NCBI GenBank assembly: GCA_009712635.1 | Contig: WASS01000020.1 | Span: 1,063,208-1,127,207, forward strand | Source: Hungatella sp. | GTDB taxonomy: Bacteria > Bacillota > Clostridia > Lachnospirales > Lachnospiraceae | Length of the DNA stretch: 64,000 nt | Direction of reading: 5' to 3' | Shown: one piece after another, positions 41,826-51,744 of the stretch | How the letters are laid out: every line of letters begins with the position of its first letter | Position numbering within the stretch: position 1 is the stretch's first letter | The notes under the pieces: model-generated | What the model was told of the DNA's origin: nothing | Database searches by the model: none | Seen by the model: the letters and a program-made list of their open reading frames with translations, nothing else | Made by a program: the position numbers and the translations under genes

Positions 41826-42812
41826 TCAGCTCTTTCTCCTGTTACGATACACATCGGCAAATACAGCAACGATGATGACCAGACCTGTGGCAACCTGCTG
41901 GTAGTGGGTCTGAAGTCCCACAAATGGCAGCCCTGTCTTTAATACAGAAATAATGAATACACCGATCATGGTTCCGGCTATGGTTCCGATTCCGCCTGAC
42001 ATGGAAGTTCCGCCAATTACCACACCGGCTATGGCATCCATTTCAAATCCGGCTCCGCCTCCCGGCAGCAGCGTGGAATAAATGGTGGAATAGGCTAAAC
42101 CTGCAATTCCTGCAAAGGTACCGCTGATGATATAGGCAATGATTAAATATTTATCCACATTGACTCCGGATAACCGGGTTGCTTCTTTGTTGCTTCCAAG
42201 GGATAAGATATATCGTCCTGCTTTGGTTTTGTTCATTACCACTGCCATGACAATGGCAGCTGCAATCAGGAATAAAAATCCGGTTGGAATTAAGAGTCCG
42301 CTCTCTGTTTTAATTTTAAATATAGCGCGGTACCAGCCTTCCGGATCAGAACCTGATTTCCAGGTGACCGACTGGGCTCCTGTGATAATAGAGCCGATTC
42401 CTTTTGAAAGCATCATAGTTCCAAGGGTTGCAATAAAAGGCGGAAGCCCCATTTTTGCCACCAGCAAGCCATTTACAACACCAAAGGCAGTTCCGATTAA
42501 AATACAGATAATAATCACCAGCCATATGGGAAATCCCATATTTACGCTTAAGTATCCTGCCACCAGACCGGACATGGTAAGCACGGTTCCGATGGATAAA
42601 TCGATTCCGCCGGTTGCAATTACAAAACAGATGCCGATTGCCATAAATCCAATATAATAGGAGGCATCAAATATGTTCACCATGGTGTTATAGGTTGCAA
42701 ATCTGGGATTCATGATTCCGAATGCCAGGTAAATTACGATGAGCGCCAGCAATGCTACCAGCCTCTGGGTTCCTATCGCCTTTATTAGCGGGTTATTTTT
42801 CAGTTTTTCCAT
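41826..42812 (-). CDS. sugar ABC transporter permease (RbsC-like)
   Basis: 328 residues with about ten membrane helices. Family marks are FVIATGGIDLSIGTVLTMSGL (EAA-like N-part) and SLGSNKEATRLSGVNVDKYL. It forms the membrane channel with RbsA-like ATPase. It overlaps the ATPase gene by 20 bases and is separated from the binding-protein gene by 50 bases. Confidence 0.94.
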   Translation of the reverse strand: MEKLKNNPLIKAIGTQRLVALLALIVIYLAFGIMNPRFATYNTMVNIFDASYYIGFMAIGICFVIATGGIDLSIGTVLTMSGLVAGYLSVNMGFPIWLVIIICILIGTAFGVVNGLLVAKMGLPPFIATLGTMMLSKGIGSIITGAQSVTWKSGSDPEGWYRAIFKIKTESGLLIPTGFLFLIAAAIVMAVVMNKTKAGRYILSLGSNKEATRLSGVNVDKYLIIAYIISGTFAGIAGLAYSTIYSTLLPGGGAGFEMDAIAGVVIGGTSMSGGIGTIAGTMIGVFIISVLKTGLPFVGLQTHYQQVATGLVIIVAVFADVYRNRRKS

Positions 42813-44316
42813 TGCTGACCTCCTGATTTCTCATGGTAGCAGAAGCCATGATACGCTCCTGCGACACCTCCTCAATTGGGATTTCATCGGTAATGCGTCC
42901 TTCACACATCACGATGACCCTGTCACTCATACGCAAAATTTCAGTCATCTCCGACGAGATCATAATGATGGATTTCCCCTGTTTTACCAGTTCGTTCATC
43001 AGTTGATAGATCTCGCTTTTGGCTCCGACGTCAATTCCTCTTGTGGGTTCGTCAAATATAAGAATATCGCAGTTTTTAATCAGCCATTTGGCAATTACCA
43101 CCTTCTGCTGGTTCCCTCCCGACAGATTCACTACCATCTGGTCTACGCTGGGAGTCCTGGTATTTAGCAGATGAACATAATGCTCTGCCTGCTGATGCTC
43201 TTTCTTCTTATCGATGAATGCGCCTTTCATGAATGACGAGAGGGAAGCCATGGTGGAGTTTTCCGCAACGGATTTAAACACCACAAGTCCAAAGCGCTTC
43301 CGGTCCTCTGACAGATATCCGATTCCCTGATTGACCGCATCCTCTGTTGTCTTTATCTCTGCTTTTCTGCCATTGATGAAGATCTCTCCCCCATCTTTTC
43401 TATCCGCTCCGAAAATAGCTCTGGCTGTTTCTGTTCTGCCCGCTCCCATTAATCCGGAAAATCCCAGGATTTCACCTTTTCTCAATTCAAAGCTCACATC
43501 TTTTACCATTTTACCTGCGCTAAGATGTTCCACTTTTAAAACGACTGGGGCATCCCCTTTTACACTGCCAGCCTGTTTCGGCTCTTCGTAAATTACCCGG
43601 CCTACCATCATATTGATGATGTCATCCTTGGTACAGTCTTTTGTTGTCAATGTGCCCACATAGGTTCCGTCACGCATAACAGTTACCCGGTCTGTAATCA
43701 CTTTAATTTCATCCATTCGGTGGGATATGTAGATGATTCCCATCCCCTTGGACCGCAGATCCCGGATAATTTTAAACAGCTCTTCTATCTCTGTTTCCGT
43801 CAGCGCTGCGGACGGCTCATCAAATACAATCAGCCTGGCATCTCTGGAAATTGCTTTCGCTATTTCACACATCTGCTGCCGCCCCACGGTTAAATTCCCC
43901 ATTACCTCAGAAGGATCGATCTCAATATTGAGACGCCCAAATAACTTCTTTGCCTCTTTATTCATCATGGAATCGCTGATAAATCCACTTTTCATTATTT
44001 CCCGGCCAATAAACAGATTCTGGGCCACTGTTAAGTGATTCATCATATTCAGTTCCTGATGGACAATTGCAATTCCGGCTTCCTGAGCCTTGGCTGGAGT
44101 GGTAAAATTCACTTCCTGACCCTCAAATTCAATGGTACCGGAATCTTTAGAATAGATGCCTGTAAGGATTTTCATCAGAGTGGATTTCCCTGCTCCGTTC
44201 TCCCCCATCAGTGCATGAACCTCTCCTGCTTCTACCTCCAGATCTACGTGATCCAAAGCATGTACCCCAGGAAAGGACTTGTCAATTCCCTTCATTCTCA
44301 GCATAACCCTGCCCAC
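42793..44316 (-). CDS. sugar ABC transporter ATPase (RbsA-like)
   Basis: 507 residues, two ABC cassettes. First half: GENGAGKSTLMKIL (Walker A), TVGRQQMCEIAKA (signature region) and LIVFDEPSAAL (Walker B). Second half: GLMGAGRTETARAI, LSGGNQQKVVIAKWL and DILIFDEPTRGIDVGAK. The degenerate second Walker A is normal for the CUT2 family. The start is a GTG preceded by GGAGAG. First gene of ATPase-permease-binding protein-FucU; the promoter lies in the 122 bases upstream. Confidence 0.94.
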   Translation of the reverse strand: MGRVMLRMKGIDKSFPGVHALDHVDLEVEAGEVHALMGENGAGKSTLMKILTGIYSKDSGTIEFEGQEVNFTTPAKAQEAGIAIVHQELNMMNHLTVAQNLFIGREIMKSGFISDSMMNKEAKKLFGRLNIEIDPSEVMGNLTVGRQQMCEIAKAISRDARLIVFDEPSAALTETEIEELFKIIRDLRSKGMGIIYISHRMDEIKVITDRVTVMRDGTYVGTLTTKDCTKDDIINMMVGRVIYEEPKQAGSVKGDAPVVLKVEHLSAGKMVKDVSFELRKGEILGFSGLMGAGRTETARAIFGADRKDGGEIFINGRKAEIKTTEDAVNQGIGYLSEDRKRFGLVVFKSVAENSTMASLSSFMKGAFIDKKKEHQQAEHYVHLLNTRTPSVDQMVVNLSGGNQQKVVIAKWLIKNCDILIFDEPTRGIDVGAKSEIYQLMNELVKQGKSIIMISSEMTEILRMSDRVIVMCEGRITDEIPIEEVSQERIMASATMRNQEVSNGKTEK

Positions 44317-44372
44317 ATTCTCACTCTCCGCTTCTTTTTGTCTGGAACACTTTGTTTTGTTCTCATGAGTCC

Positions 44373-44378
44373 ATTATA
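44373..44378 (-). promoter_or_regulatory. -10 box of the sugar ABC operon
   Basis: A perfect TATAAT on the minus strand, 57 bases before the ATPase start. No good -35 box stands at 16-18 bases, which fits activation by the neighbouring YesN regulator. Confidence 0.5.
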
Positions 44379-44438
44379 TCGGAATAGAAAATTTCTAATA
44401 TAGAGGATCTTACAAAAAAAGAAGAAGATTTTACTTTC

Positions 44439-45413
44439 TTAAAATGGGAAGAGCAACTTCTGGTTTTCATCGGTATAAATGTTGTCTGCAGTGATCACCT
44501 CCGTATCGCAGTATATATTTTTATCAGGCTTTTTCCCCCGCACGGATTCTACCGCAGTCTGGATCCCGATATATCCCATGTTAAAAGGCTTTTGCACAAT
44601 CAGGGTATCAATGATCCCCTCTTCTAAATACTGAATTCCTTCAATATCATTATCAAAGCCTACTACATGCACCTTCTTGCTCAAATTCATCTCCCGAATG
44701 GCTCTTGCAACCCCAACAGTAGAATACAGATTAAGCCCGGCGATCAGCGTAATGTCCGGATTTGTCTTCATCAGTTCTATTGTTTTTTCATATGCCTGGT
44801 TGTAGTCGGAATTGCTGTACAGGACCATTTTGATCTTGCTCTGATCCTCCCCCAGCCCTTCCCGTAGCCCTTCCTCCCGTTCTATGGCAGTAGAGGAGCC
44901 TTTTACATGGGAAACAACGGCGATTTTTGTATCCGGTCCCACATAGTCCCGCATCTTCTGCCCCATCTGAAGACCTGCGTTTCGATTGTCTGTACCAATG
45001 TAGGTTTCCTCAAGGTTCTGATCCAGTTTGGAATCGATCAGAATGAGTTTTATTCCTGCATCTGTCACCTGTTTTACGCAGTCCGTCATTTCCGAATACC
45101 GTATGGGAGCAAGTGCGATGGCATCGGGCTTCATCTTCACTGCCTCTTCAATGTATCTTTTCTGAGTCTCATAATCATTTTCTTCATCTGGAGCCAGAAT
45201 CACCAGATTGGCCTGATATTCCTTACCTGCACTTTTTGCGCCGGATATCATGGACATCCAGAAATCATTTGTCTTGTCCTGGACCTTGGGTATAAAGACG
45301 ATTTTAACCGTTTTCTTTTCACCGAACTCATCCAGTAAAAAAACGCCTGAAAGGAAAGAAACAGCCAGAGTTAAGAACAGAATTCCTAATAGTGCATTTT
45401 TATGTTTCTTCAT
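44439..45413 (-). CDS. membrane-tethered sugar-binding protein of a three-component sensor
   Basis: 324 residues. An N-terminal hydrophobic helix (LLGILFLTLAVSFLSGVFLL) has no lipobox Cys and is followed by a RbsB-like fold (IVFIPKVQDKTNDFWMSMI, AIALAPIRYSE, VVGFDNDIEG). Unlike the operon's own transport lipoprotein it is encoded with a YesM/YesN pair: its start overlaps the kinase gene end by 14 bases. Clostridial XylFII-LytS-YesN sensors have the same order, where the binding protein presents the sugar to the kinase. A sensor role is therefore preferred over transport. Confidence 0.82.
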   Translation of the reverse strand: MKKHKNALLGILFLTLAVSFLSGVFLLDEFGEKKTVKIVFIPKVQDKTNDFWMSMISGAKSAGKEYQANLVILAPDEENDYETQKRYIEEAVKMKPDAIALAPIRYSEMTDCVKQVTDAGIKLILIDSKLDQNLEETYIGTDNRNAGLQMGQKMRDYVGPDTKIAVVSHVKGSSTAIEREEGLREGLGEDQSKIKMVLYSNSDYNQAYEKTIELMKTNPDITLIAGLNLYSTVGVARAIREMNLSKKVHVVGFDNDIEGIQYLEEGIIDTLIVQKPFNMGYIGIQTAVESVRGKKPDKNIYCDTEVITADNIYTDENQKLLFPF

Positions 45414-47166
45414 TCACATCCTCCATCTGCCGGTAAGGGATGGTGATGGTCACAGTCGTTCCCTCCCCTTCCCTGCTGTCCACGCTTAAACCATATCCGG
45501 GTCCGTAATACATGTTAAGGCGGTCCTGAATATTTTTCATTCCCACACCGTTATGCTTCTGATCTGTTTTCTTCTGAAAAATGCAGTTAAGGGCTTCCTT
45601 TGTCATGCCAACACCATCATCCATGACCTTTAATATTACGGTTTCATCCTGCCTGTATCCGAAGATGAGAATATTGCCCTGCTCTGTTTTGTACTTTAAT
45701 CCATGGTACAGGGCGTTTTCCACCAGTGGCTGTAAAACCAGCTTGACAATGGCACACTCCATAACCTCTGAGTCAACCCGGATATCGAAAGCCACCTTAT
45801 CCTTATACCTCATCTGCTGGATCAGCAAATAGTTTCTGGTATATTCAAGCTCCTGCCATACCGTCACATAGATGTTGGAATTGCCGATTGCCTGGCGGAA
45901 AAATCTGGCGAGAACTGAAGTCATATTAATAGCCTGTTCGGAATCCTCCGTTTCGATGAGCCAGATAATGGAATCTAATGTATTGTAGAGGAAATGGGGA
46001 TTAATCTGAGACTGCAGCGCTTTTAACTCGCTCTTTCTTTTTTCTGCCTGCTCCTTGCTGTTTTTCTTCATCAGCTCATCGATCCGCTCCGTCATGCTGT
46101 TAAAGGAATGGGTCAGGCTGGAAATCTCATCTTCTCCTGCCGTTTCAATACTTACCGGTTGGAATTTTCCTTCCTGCACCTCTTTCATGGCTGCCTGAAG
46201 CTGTTTAATGGGCTTCGTAATTTTGGCCGACAGAAAGACTGCAAACAGGCATGCCAGCAAAATCAGCAGAAATGCGGCTCCCGTATACATGGTTTTCATT
46301 GCCACTTCGTTGCCTGCCAGCTCTGAGGTGTAATTCACGCCCACGATGGTCCAGCCTGTTTTTTGGGAATGAAACGGCGTATAAATCTTATTCTCTCCGT
46401 TTTCATCAATATGGGTAAGACTGGTTTTGCTGGCTGATACTTCTCTTAAAAGTTCTTTTTTTACCCCGCTTAGAATCAGCTGCTGCTGGGGGTGATAGAC
46501 AATTTCGCCTTTCCTGTCAAGGATATACACATACCCCTTATTTCCCAGGCTGATAGACTCGCATAAATCATTGATTACGTCATAATTTAAATCTATGACC
46601 AGCAGTCCTTCCACACGTCCCGTAGCCGGATTGGTAATCCCCCGGCTTAAGGTTACCACCCATTTGTAATCGTTCTTTACCAGATTCTGTACGTGTGAGG
46701 ACGAAATAAGAATCTTACTTTCCGCCGTTTTTGCATCCTGATACCACTCTTTGTCCTTAAGCCGTGCCCGTAAGTTTAAGCTGTCACTTCCATTGTTGAT
46801 AAAATATCTCCCATTGTCTCCAAGAACAGCAATGTTATAAATATCTGTCCTGGCATGGAGGATGGTCTGAAAGGCTTCTTTTAAGCCTTCTCCTGTTTCT
46901 GTTCCGTCATCGAACAAATATCCGGTTATATCCCGGTTGTTCATGATCACCTGGGAGATGTTTTCCATGTAGTCAATATAGTTTTCAATGTTAAAGTTGA
47001 CCTGCTCAATCAGCTGTCTGCTGTTTTTTTCCGAATTATCCATCAGATTACTTTTGGTAAACCGAATGGAGAAGAACAGGAAAACCGTTACGGTTAAAAG
47101 AACCAGAAGAGAGAAATAAATGATCATATTAGTCCGTATACTTTTAAACCTGACTTCAATTCTCAT
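45400..47166 (-). CDS. YesM/LytS-like sensor histidine kinase
   Basis: 588 residues. One helix (~14-32), a dCache-type extracellular domain (~35-285), a second helix (~292-312), HAMP, then a His_kinase domain with the phospho-acceptor His in QINPHFLYNTLDSIIWL near 392, and a HATPase region (LVLQPLVENALYHG and GVGMKNIQDRL). It pairs with the upstream YesN regulator, overlapping it by 11 bases. It probably responds to the sugar bound by the protein encoded just downstream. Confidence 0.93.
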   Translation of the reverse strand: MRIEVRFKSIRTNMIIYFSLLVLLTVTVFLFFSIRFTKSNLMDNSEKNSRQLIEQVNFNIENYIDYMENISQVIMNNRDITGYLFDDGTETGEGLKEAFQTILHARTDIYNIAVLGDNGRYFINNGSDSLNLRARLKDKEWYQDAKTAESKILISSSHVQNLVKNDYKWVVTLSRGITNPATGRVEGLLVIDLNYDVINDLCESISLGNKGYVYILDRKGEIVYHPQQQLILSGVKKELLREVSASKTSLTHIDENGENKIYTPFHSQKTGWTIVGVNYTSELAGNEVAMKTMYTGAAFLLILLACLFAVFLSAKITKPIKQLQAAMKEVQEGKFQPVSIETAGEDEISSLTHSFNSMTERIDELMKKNSKEQAEKRKSELKALQSQINPHFLYNTLDSIIWLIETEDSEQAINMTSVLARFFRQAIGNSNIYVTVWQELEYTRNYLLIQQMRYKDKVAFDIRVDSEVMECAIVKLVLQPLVENALYHGLKYKTEQGNILIFGYRQDETVILKVMDDGVGMTKEALNCIFQKKTDQKHNGVGMKNIQDRLNMYYGPGYGLSVDSREGEGTTVTITIPYRQMEDVNEET

Positions 47167-48748
47167 AGCCGCCTTTCCGGTTCCTTCTTAAGCCCGCATA
47201 TTCTTTTGGTGTCTTTTCCGTTGCCTTTTTAAAGATGGCACTGAAATAGTTGGCATCGTTGTATCCGCATTTTTCCGCAACCTCGTAAGTCTTTAGGGAT
47301 GTATTTTCCAAAAGCTCCATGGCTTTTTCCATCCGCTTCTTTGTCAATGCTTCCACAAAGGTCATCCCAGTATAGTTTTTAAAGGCAGAACTGAAATAAC
47401 TGACACTAATGGCCAGTTTCTCACATATCTCCTGGAGAGACAGGCTGCAGTCCGAATAATGGCTGTTGATGTATTCCAGCGCTGCTACCGCCTGATGATC
47501 CCCGTAATTACCCCGGTTGCTGTTTACAATCTCCAGTGCCGTATGAAAAAAATCCAGCACTTTTTCTTCCATCTGGGAAATATAAGTGCAGCCAAACAGT
47601 CCGGATATAATCTCCTGTTCTTTTAAGAAGAATTGGTCTTCCACAAGATTGAGCCGCTCCAGAAAGTTCATGACTGCAAGGATCAGACTCTGATAGATCA
47701 CCACAACTTTATTTCTGGTAACCCAGTTAACCTGGCATTCCATTCGGATCTGTGCAATCTCCAGTTTAATCTCTTCTGCCAGATTACTCCTGACTGCAAG
47801 TACAATCCGTTTTTCCCGTTCACCTTCACTCAGTAACCCCTGAGCGCTGAGCCTGTACTTTTGAAACCTGTCCCATTCATAGATTCCCGGCTCCCGCTCC
47901 AGATAAAGATACTCTTTCATCTCCATGGCCTTTTCATAAGAAAAGCTGAGTCCGCTTAAATTAAATACACAGGTTCCCACCAGGCAGTAAACCGTTTTCC
48001 CCATTATCTTAAGAATCAGGTCTGCAGATTCATTGCAGATCACCGCAATCTCCTTTTTCATCTGGGAGCTGTTTTTCTTCTTCACATAAAGAAGCAGCTG
48101 ACCGTCATCATCTTCTGTCACAAGCACATCTTCATTCCATTTTTCCCGGATTAATTCCGCCATCTGGGAAATTTCCTTTTTTTCCGCCTGATCCCTGGGA
48201 CAAAGGAGCGCTGCACAGTAGCATTCACCGGTAAAATCAATGTGAAATTCTTTTAGTTTTTCCCCGATTTGATCCTCATGAATCCGTCCCTGCCCAAGCT
48301 GAAGCAGAAACTGGTTTTTCAAAAGGGGGTAACTCCCTTCATAATAAGTCCTGACCTGGAGATTCTCCGCTTCTCCATCCAGGATATTTTTTGCTTCCTT
48401 CAGCTTTTCAATCAGTTCCCCTGCAGTAACCGGCTTCAGCACATAGGAAAGTACATGGTATTCCACCGCTCTTTTGGCATATTCGAATTCGTCGTAGCCG
48501 GTTATAATTACCGCTTTTGTACATTTCCTGCTTTCATATAAATACTTCGCCAGTTCAAGACCATCTACATAAGGCATGCAGATATCGGTGAGCACCAGAT
48601 CCACCGGCTCTTTCTCCATAAAGCTGATGGCTTCTTTTCCGTTTTCGCAGGTTCCTGCCAGTTCAAAACCCAGTGATCCCCATGGTATTCTCTGTGAAAT
48701 CCGTTCTCTTATCAAAATTTCATCATCAACCAACAATACCTTATACAT
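47156..48748 (-). CDS. YesN-like AraC-type response regulator
   Basis: 530 residues. The N-terminal receiver has KVLLVDDEILIRERI and the phospho-acceptor Asp in LVLTDICMPYVDG near 54. A long middle region (~130-400) of unknown fold leads to a C-terminal AraC double helix-turn-helix (~425-525: SLQEICEKLAISVSYFSSAFKNYTG and TYEVAEKCGYNDANYFSAIFKK). It is the first gene of the sensor operon and should activate the sugar ABC operon and perhaps the catabolic operon. The start is set by GAGGGG. Confidence 0.93.
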   Translation of the reverse strand: MYKVLLVDDEILIRERISQRIPWGSLGFELAGTCENGKEAISFMEKEPVDLVLTDICMPYVDGLELAKYLYESRKCTKAVIITGYDEFEYAKRAVEYHVLSYVLKPVTAGELIEKLKEAKNILDGEAENLQVRTYYEGSYPLLKNQFLLQLGQGRIHEDQIGEKLKEFHIDFTGECYCAALLCPRDQAEKKEISQMAELIREKWNEDVLVTEDDDGQLLLYVKKKNSSQMKKEIAVICNESADLILKIMGKTVYCLVGTCVFNLSGLSFSYEKAMEMKEYLYLEREPGIYEWDRFQKYRLSAQGLLSEGEREKRIVLAVRSNLAEEIKLEIAQIRMECQVNWVTRNKVVVIYQSLILAVMNFLERLNLVEDQFFLKEQEIISGLFGCTYISQMEEKVLDFFHTALEIVNSNRGNYGDHQAVAALEYINSHYSDCSLSLQEICEKLAISVSYFSSAFKNYTGMTFVEALTKKRMEKAMELLENTSLKTYEVAEKCGYNDANYFSAIFKKATEKTPKEYAGLRRNRKGGYEN

Positions 48749-48808
48749 ATAACTATCCCCTCATATCTCCAATAAGCACTACAGTCAGTATGCGCAGTTT
48801 CCAGAAAA

Positions 48809-48868
48809 GAAAATAGCAATAAGGCCGGAATTTCTGAAGTTGTTTTCCTGTGCTTCAAAAATTCCGGC
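48809..48868 (-). terminator. terminator of the catabolic operon
   Basis: On the minus strand GCCGGAATTTTTGAAG pairs with CTTCAGAAATTCCGGC (48853-48868 with 48824-48839). A T-rich stretch, not a clean run, follows. Confidence 0.7.
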
Positions 48869-48886
48869 TGTTTCATAAGTACCCGG

Positions 48887-49900
48887 TTATTTTACAATAA
48901 ACCCATCCTCATCCCAGAGATCGTGCCAGTCATTGGCACCCTCCCAAAGAAATACCTGCCCTTTCACCAGACGGTTGTTCCTTTCCAGGGTTGCGATCCG
49001 GCTCATTTCCTCTTCTGTAAGCGGATCTTCTGTCATTGCCCTTAAATTGCTTACGTATTCCATCTCATGAATGGAGAAAGGAATGGGGATCTGTCCTCTC
49101 TGACGTGCCCATTTAAGAGCGATAACTGCAGGGTGAACGCCATGAGCCGCTGCAATTTCCTTCATTTCCTGTGTCTGTAAATCTGCCACATCCTCCGGAC
49201 ACATATCTCGTTCCGGTCTCTGGGGAGAGCCTAAAGGCATGAAGCCGATGGGCTGAATATTGTGGGCCACCAGATAGTCAAACAGTTTCTGCTGCTGGAA
49301 GCAGGGGTGAAGCTCCATTTCACAGGCAGCCGGCTTTATGTTCATATGAGGCAGAACGGCCTCCAGCTTTGGAATAGTCATGTTGGAGATGCCAATGTTG
49401 CGGATCAGTCCTTTTTCCACCAGTTCCTCACACTGACGGTAGGTTTTTAAAAATTCTTCCGGAGAAAATGGTCTGGAATCCGGATTGCGGGAATCTACAT
49501 CGCAGTGAGGTGCATGGTAATTTGGAAACGGCCAGTGAATGAAGAACATATCCATATATTCACACTGTAAATCAGCAATGCTCTTTCTGCAGGATTCCTC
49601 TACTCTGTCATGCATGTCATTCCATACCTTTGTCATGATGAAAAGGTCTTTACGCTCTACGACTCCCTCTTCAAATGCATGATGGAATACTTCTCCGATC
49701 TGATCCTCATTTCCATAGCAGGCAGCACAGTCGAACATGCGGTATCCGCAGCGGATTGCACCTCCTACAGCTGCCGATACTTCATCAGGAGTAAAGCGGT
49801 CGGAGCCAAAGGTTCCCATACCTACACATGGAATCTCCTCTCCTGTGTATAATTTCACTTTTGGCACTATTGCCGGATTTACAAATTCATTCATTGTCAT
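48887..49900 (-). CDS. aldo/keto reductase
   Basis: 337 residues of the AKR barrel with the complete tetrad: Asp and Tyr in DCAACYGNE, Lys in IMTKVW, His in FIHWPFPN. It ends with the LEGANDWHDLWDEDG tail. It is probably an NADP(H)-dependent sugar or polyol oxidoreductase; substrate specificity is open. It is the last gene of the six-gene catabolic operon. The start follows AAGGAG. Confidence 0.88.
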   Translation of the reverse strand: MTMNEFVNPAIVPKVKLYTGEEIPCVGMGTFGSDRFTPDEVSAAVGGAIRCGYRMFDCAACYGNEDQIGEVFHHAFEEGVVERKDLFIMTKVWNDMHDRVEESCRKSIADLQCEYMDMFFIHWPFPNYHAPHCDVDSRNPDSRPFSPEEFLKTYRQCEELVEKGLIRNIGISNMTIPKLEAVLPHMNIKPAACEMELHPCFQQQKLFDYLVAHNIQPIGFMPLGSPQRPERDMCPEDVADLQTQEMKEIAAAHGVHPAVIALKWARQRGQIPIPFSIHEMEYVSNLRAMTEDPLTEEEMSRIATLERNNRLVKGQVFLWEGANDWHDLWDEDGFIVK

Positions 49901-49915
49901 ATTCTCCTTCTCTTT

Positions 49916-50797
49916 TTATAGGATTGTGATTTGATAGCTCAGCCGTTTTTCTTCCCCTGGCTTTACAATTGCTGCATTTCGTTTCTCTTCAAATATATCG
50001 TTCTCATCATTGCAGGTGGACAGCCCTGTCCAGGGCTCCAATGCAAGAAATGGTCCGTCGTTTGCTGCTGACCAGATGACCAGATAGGGAAATGATCCCA
50101 TCTCCAGTTCTACTCCATGTCCCGTTTCTTTGTGACAGAGTGTTACTTTTTTTGATTTCAGCCGGTCAAATATTATGCCGTCTTGATAAAACAGGGAGTG
50201 GGCAAGAGGTAAAACAGTACCTTCCAGTGAATTTTCTTTCCTGTGTCCCATATCCACCAGTCCTGTTTTCAAATCCGGTGTGGGAGCAGTTTTTTCTTCT
50301 TCTGCATCAAAGACAACCTGATAATCCTCAAATTTCTCTGTTGGTAAAATAGGACACCGGAACGCCGGATGACCTCCTATGAAGAAAGGCATATCCTCTG
50401 TGCCTGTATTTTTAACTCCATAGGTTACAAGAATGCTGTTCTCTTTCAGACTGTATTCCATGGTGAGGGTAAATGGATAAGGATATTTTCCCAACATCTC
50501 TTCATTTTCTGAAATGGAAAAACAGATGCTGTCCTCTTTTTCTGACTCCAGCTTAAATTCTTCCTTTCGGACAATCCCATGCCTTGGCATCTGAATCTGC
50601 TTTCCATCTTTTGTGACCGCCTTGTTGTCCCTTAAACTTCCGCAGATGGGGAACAGAACAGGTGCCTGCCCGCTCCAGTACTCAGGATCTCCCTGCCATA
50701 GATATTCCGTACCAGCTTCATTTTTTATGGAGGTGAGAGCGCCACCAAGAGAGGTGAAACCCACTTCCATCCGCTCATTCTTTAATAAATATTTCAT
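49916..50797 (-). CDS. aldose 1-epimerase-like (LacX family) protein
   Basis: 293 residues of the galactose mutarotase fold. TSLGGALTSIKNEAGTEYLWQGDPEYW is the N-terminal strand pair of the LacX branch; GGHPAFRCPI carries the catalytic-type His and LALEPWTGLSTCNDEND the catalytic Glu. A longer frame reaching 51046 lies inside the kinase gene and is a shadow. It starts 2 bases after the kinase stop, which is a sign of coupling. LacX proteins go with tagatose-pathway genes in many Firmicutes. Confidence 0.87.
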   Translation of the reverse strand: MKYLLKNERMEVGFTSLGGALTSIKNEAGTEYLWQGDPEYWSGQAPVLFPICGSLRDNKAVTKDGKQIQMPRHGIVRKEEFKLESEKEDSICFSISENEEMLGKYPYPFTLTMEYSLKENSILVTYGVKNTGTEDMPFFIGGHPAFRCPILPTEKFEDYQVVFDAEEEKTAPTPDLKTGLVDMGHRKENSLEGTVLPLAHSLFYQDGIIFDRLKSKKVTLCHKETGHGVELEMGSFPYLVIWSAANDGPFLALEPWTGLSTCNDENDIFEEKRNAAIVKPGEEKRLSYQITIL

Positions 50798-50799
50798 GT

Positions 50800-51735
50800 T
50801 CAACCCCCGATTCTTGTGATTTCTATCTGCGGCTGCAGTCTTTGCATGTCTTCCATGAGGAAAAAGCCTGTTTCCTCTCTTAGTGCGGAAGCTGCTGAGA
50901 CAGCACTTGCATTGCGTAATATCTCTTCCATGGGAAGCTGTCTGGAAAGACCAAGAGCAAAACCAGCTATCATGGAGTCTCCGCATCCCACTGTGTTCAC
51001 TGCATCTATTTTGGGTACTCTGGCTCTGTAAATACCGGAGCTGCATACCACGAAGGAACCTTCTGAACCAAGAGAAACGGCTACGATCTCCACACCACGT
51101 TTATGAATATCCTTCGCAGCTTCGATCATCTCTTCCAGGCTGTCGCAGCTTTTTCCTGTCAGCATACGGATCTCATCCAAATTGGGCTTAATCATGGAGG
51201 GAGCGGCTTCGATGCCCATTTTAAGCAGATTACCGCTGGTGTCTAAAATCACCTTTTTCCCCGCTTCCTTTCCGATCTTAACCATTCTCTGATAAGCAGT
51301 TCCGTCAAGTCCCCTTGGCACGCTTCCTGATATGGCAATCACTTCTGCTTCGTTTGCAAGCTTTTTATAATGATCCAGGAATTGAAGAAAGTCTTCTTCT
51401 CCTACTTCAAAGCCAGGTTCCAGAAATTCTGTCTGGATCTTATTTTTTTCATCCCAGATATTAATGCAGGAACGGCTCTCTCCTTTTAAATGGTAAAATG
51501 CGCTGGTGATCCCAAAGGTGCTTAAGGCTTCTTCAATGTAATTACCTGCATGGCCTCCCACGAAACCGGTTGCCACTACACTGCCTCCTGCAATGACTGC
51601 TGGCTTTGAGACATTTAAGCCTTTACCACCCGGCGTATAGGAACATGATTTCACACGGTTTACTTCTCCCTGTGAAAACCCCTCAACTACATACCGTTTG
51701 TCAATGGCAGCATTTAATGTTACGGTCAGTATCAT
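50800..51735 (-). CDS. PfkB-family hexose-phosphate kinase (1-phosphofructokinase/tagatose-6-phosphate kinase type)
   Basis: 311 residues. TPGGKGLNVSKPAVIAGG binds the sugar phosphate (first PfkB signature) and AVNTVGCGDSMIAGFALG carries the catalytic Asp and anion hole. The length and the LNAAIDKRY opening match the FruK/LacC branch. In this operon, conversion of a ketohexose 6-phosphate to a 1,6-bisphosphate is the best inference; FruK activity on fructose 1-phosphate is the alternative. It stands 9 bases after the dehydrogenase gene. Start set by AGGAGG. Confidence 0.9.
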   Translation of the reverse strand: MILTVTLNAAIDKRYVVEGFSQGEVNRVKSCSYTPGGKGLNVSKPAVIAGGSVVATGFVGGHAGNYIEEALSTFGITSAFYHLKGESRSCINIWDEKNKIQTEFLEPGFEVGEEDFLQFLDHYKKLANEAEVIAISGSVPRGLDGTAYQRMVKIGKEAGKKVILDTSGNLLKMGIEAAPSMIKPNLDEIRMLTGKSCDSLEEMIEAAKDIHKRGVEIVAVSLGSEGSFVVCSSGIYRARVPKIDAVNTVGCGDSMIAGFALGLSRQLPMEEILRNASAVSAASALREETGFFLMEDMQRLQPQIEITRIGG

Positions 51736-51744
51736 AGGTACCTC

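Noticed and set aside
50798-51046. N-terminal extension of the LacX-like protein
   Set aside because: It lies inside the PfkB kinase gene in another frame and has no resemblance to the epimerase family.
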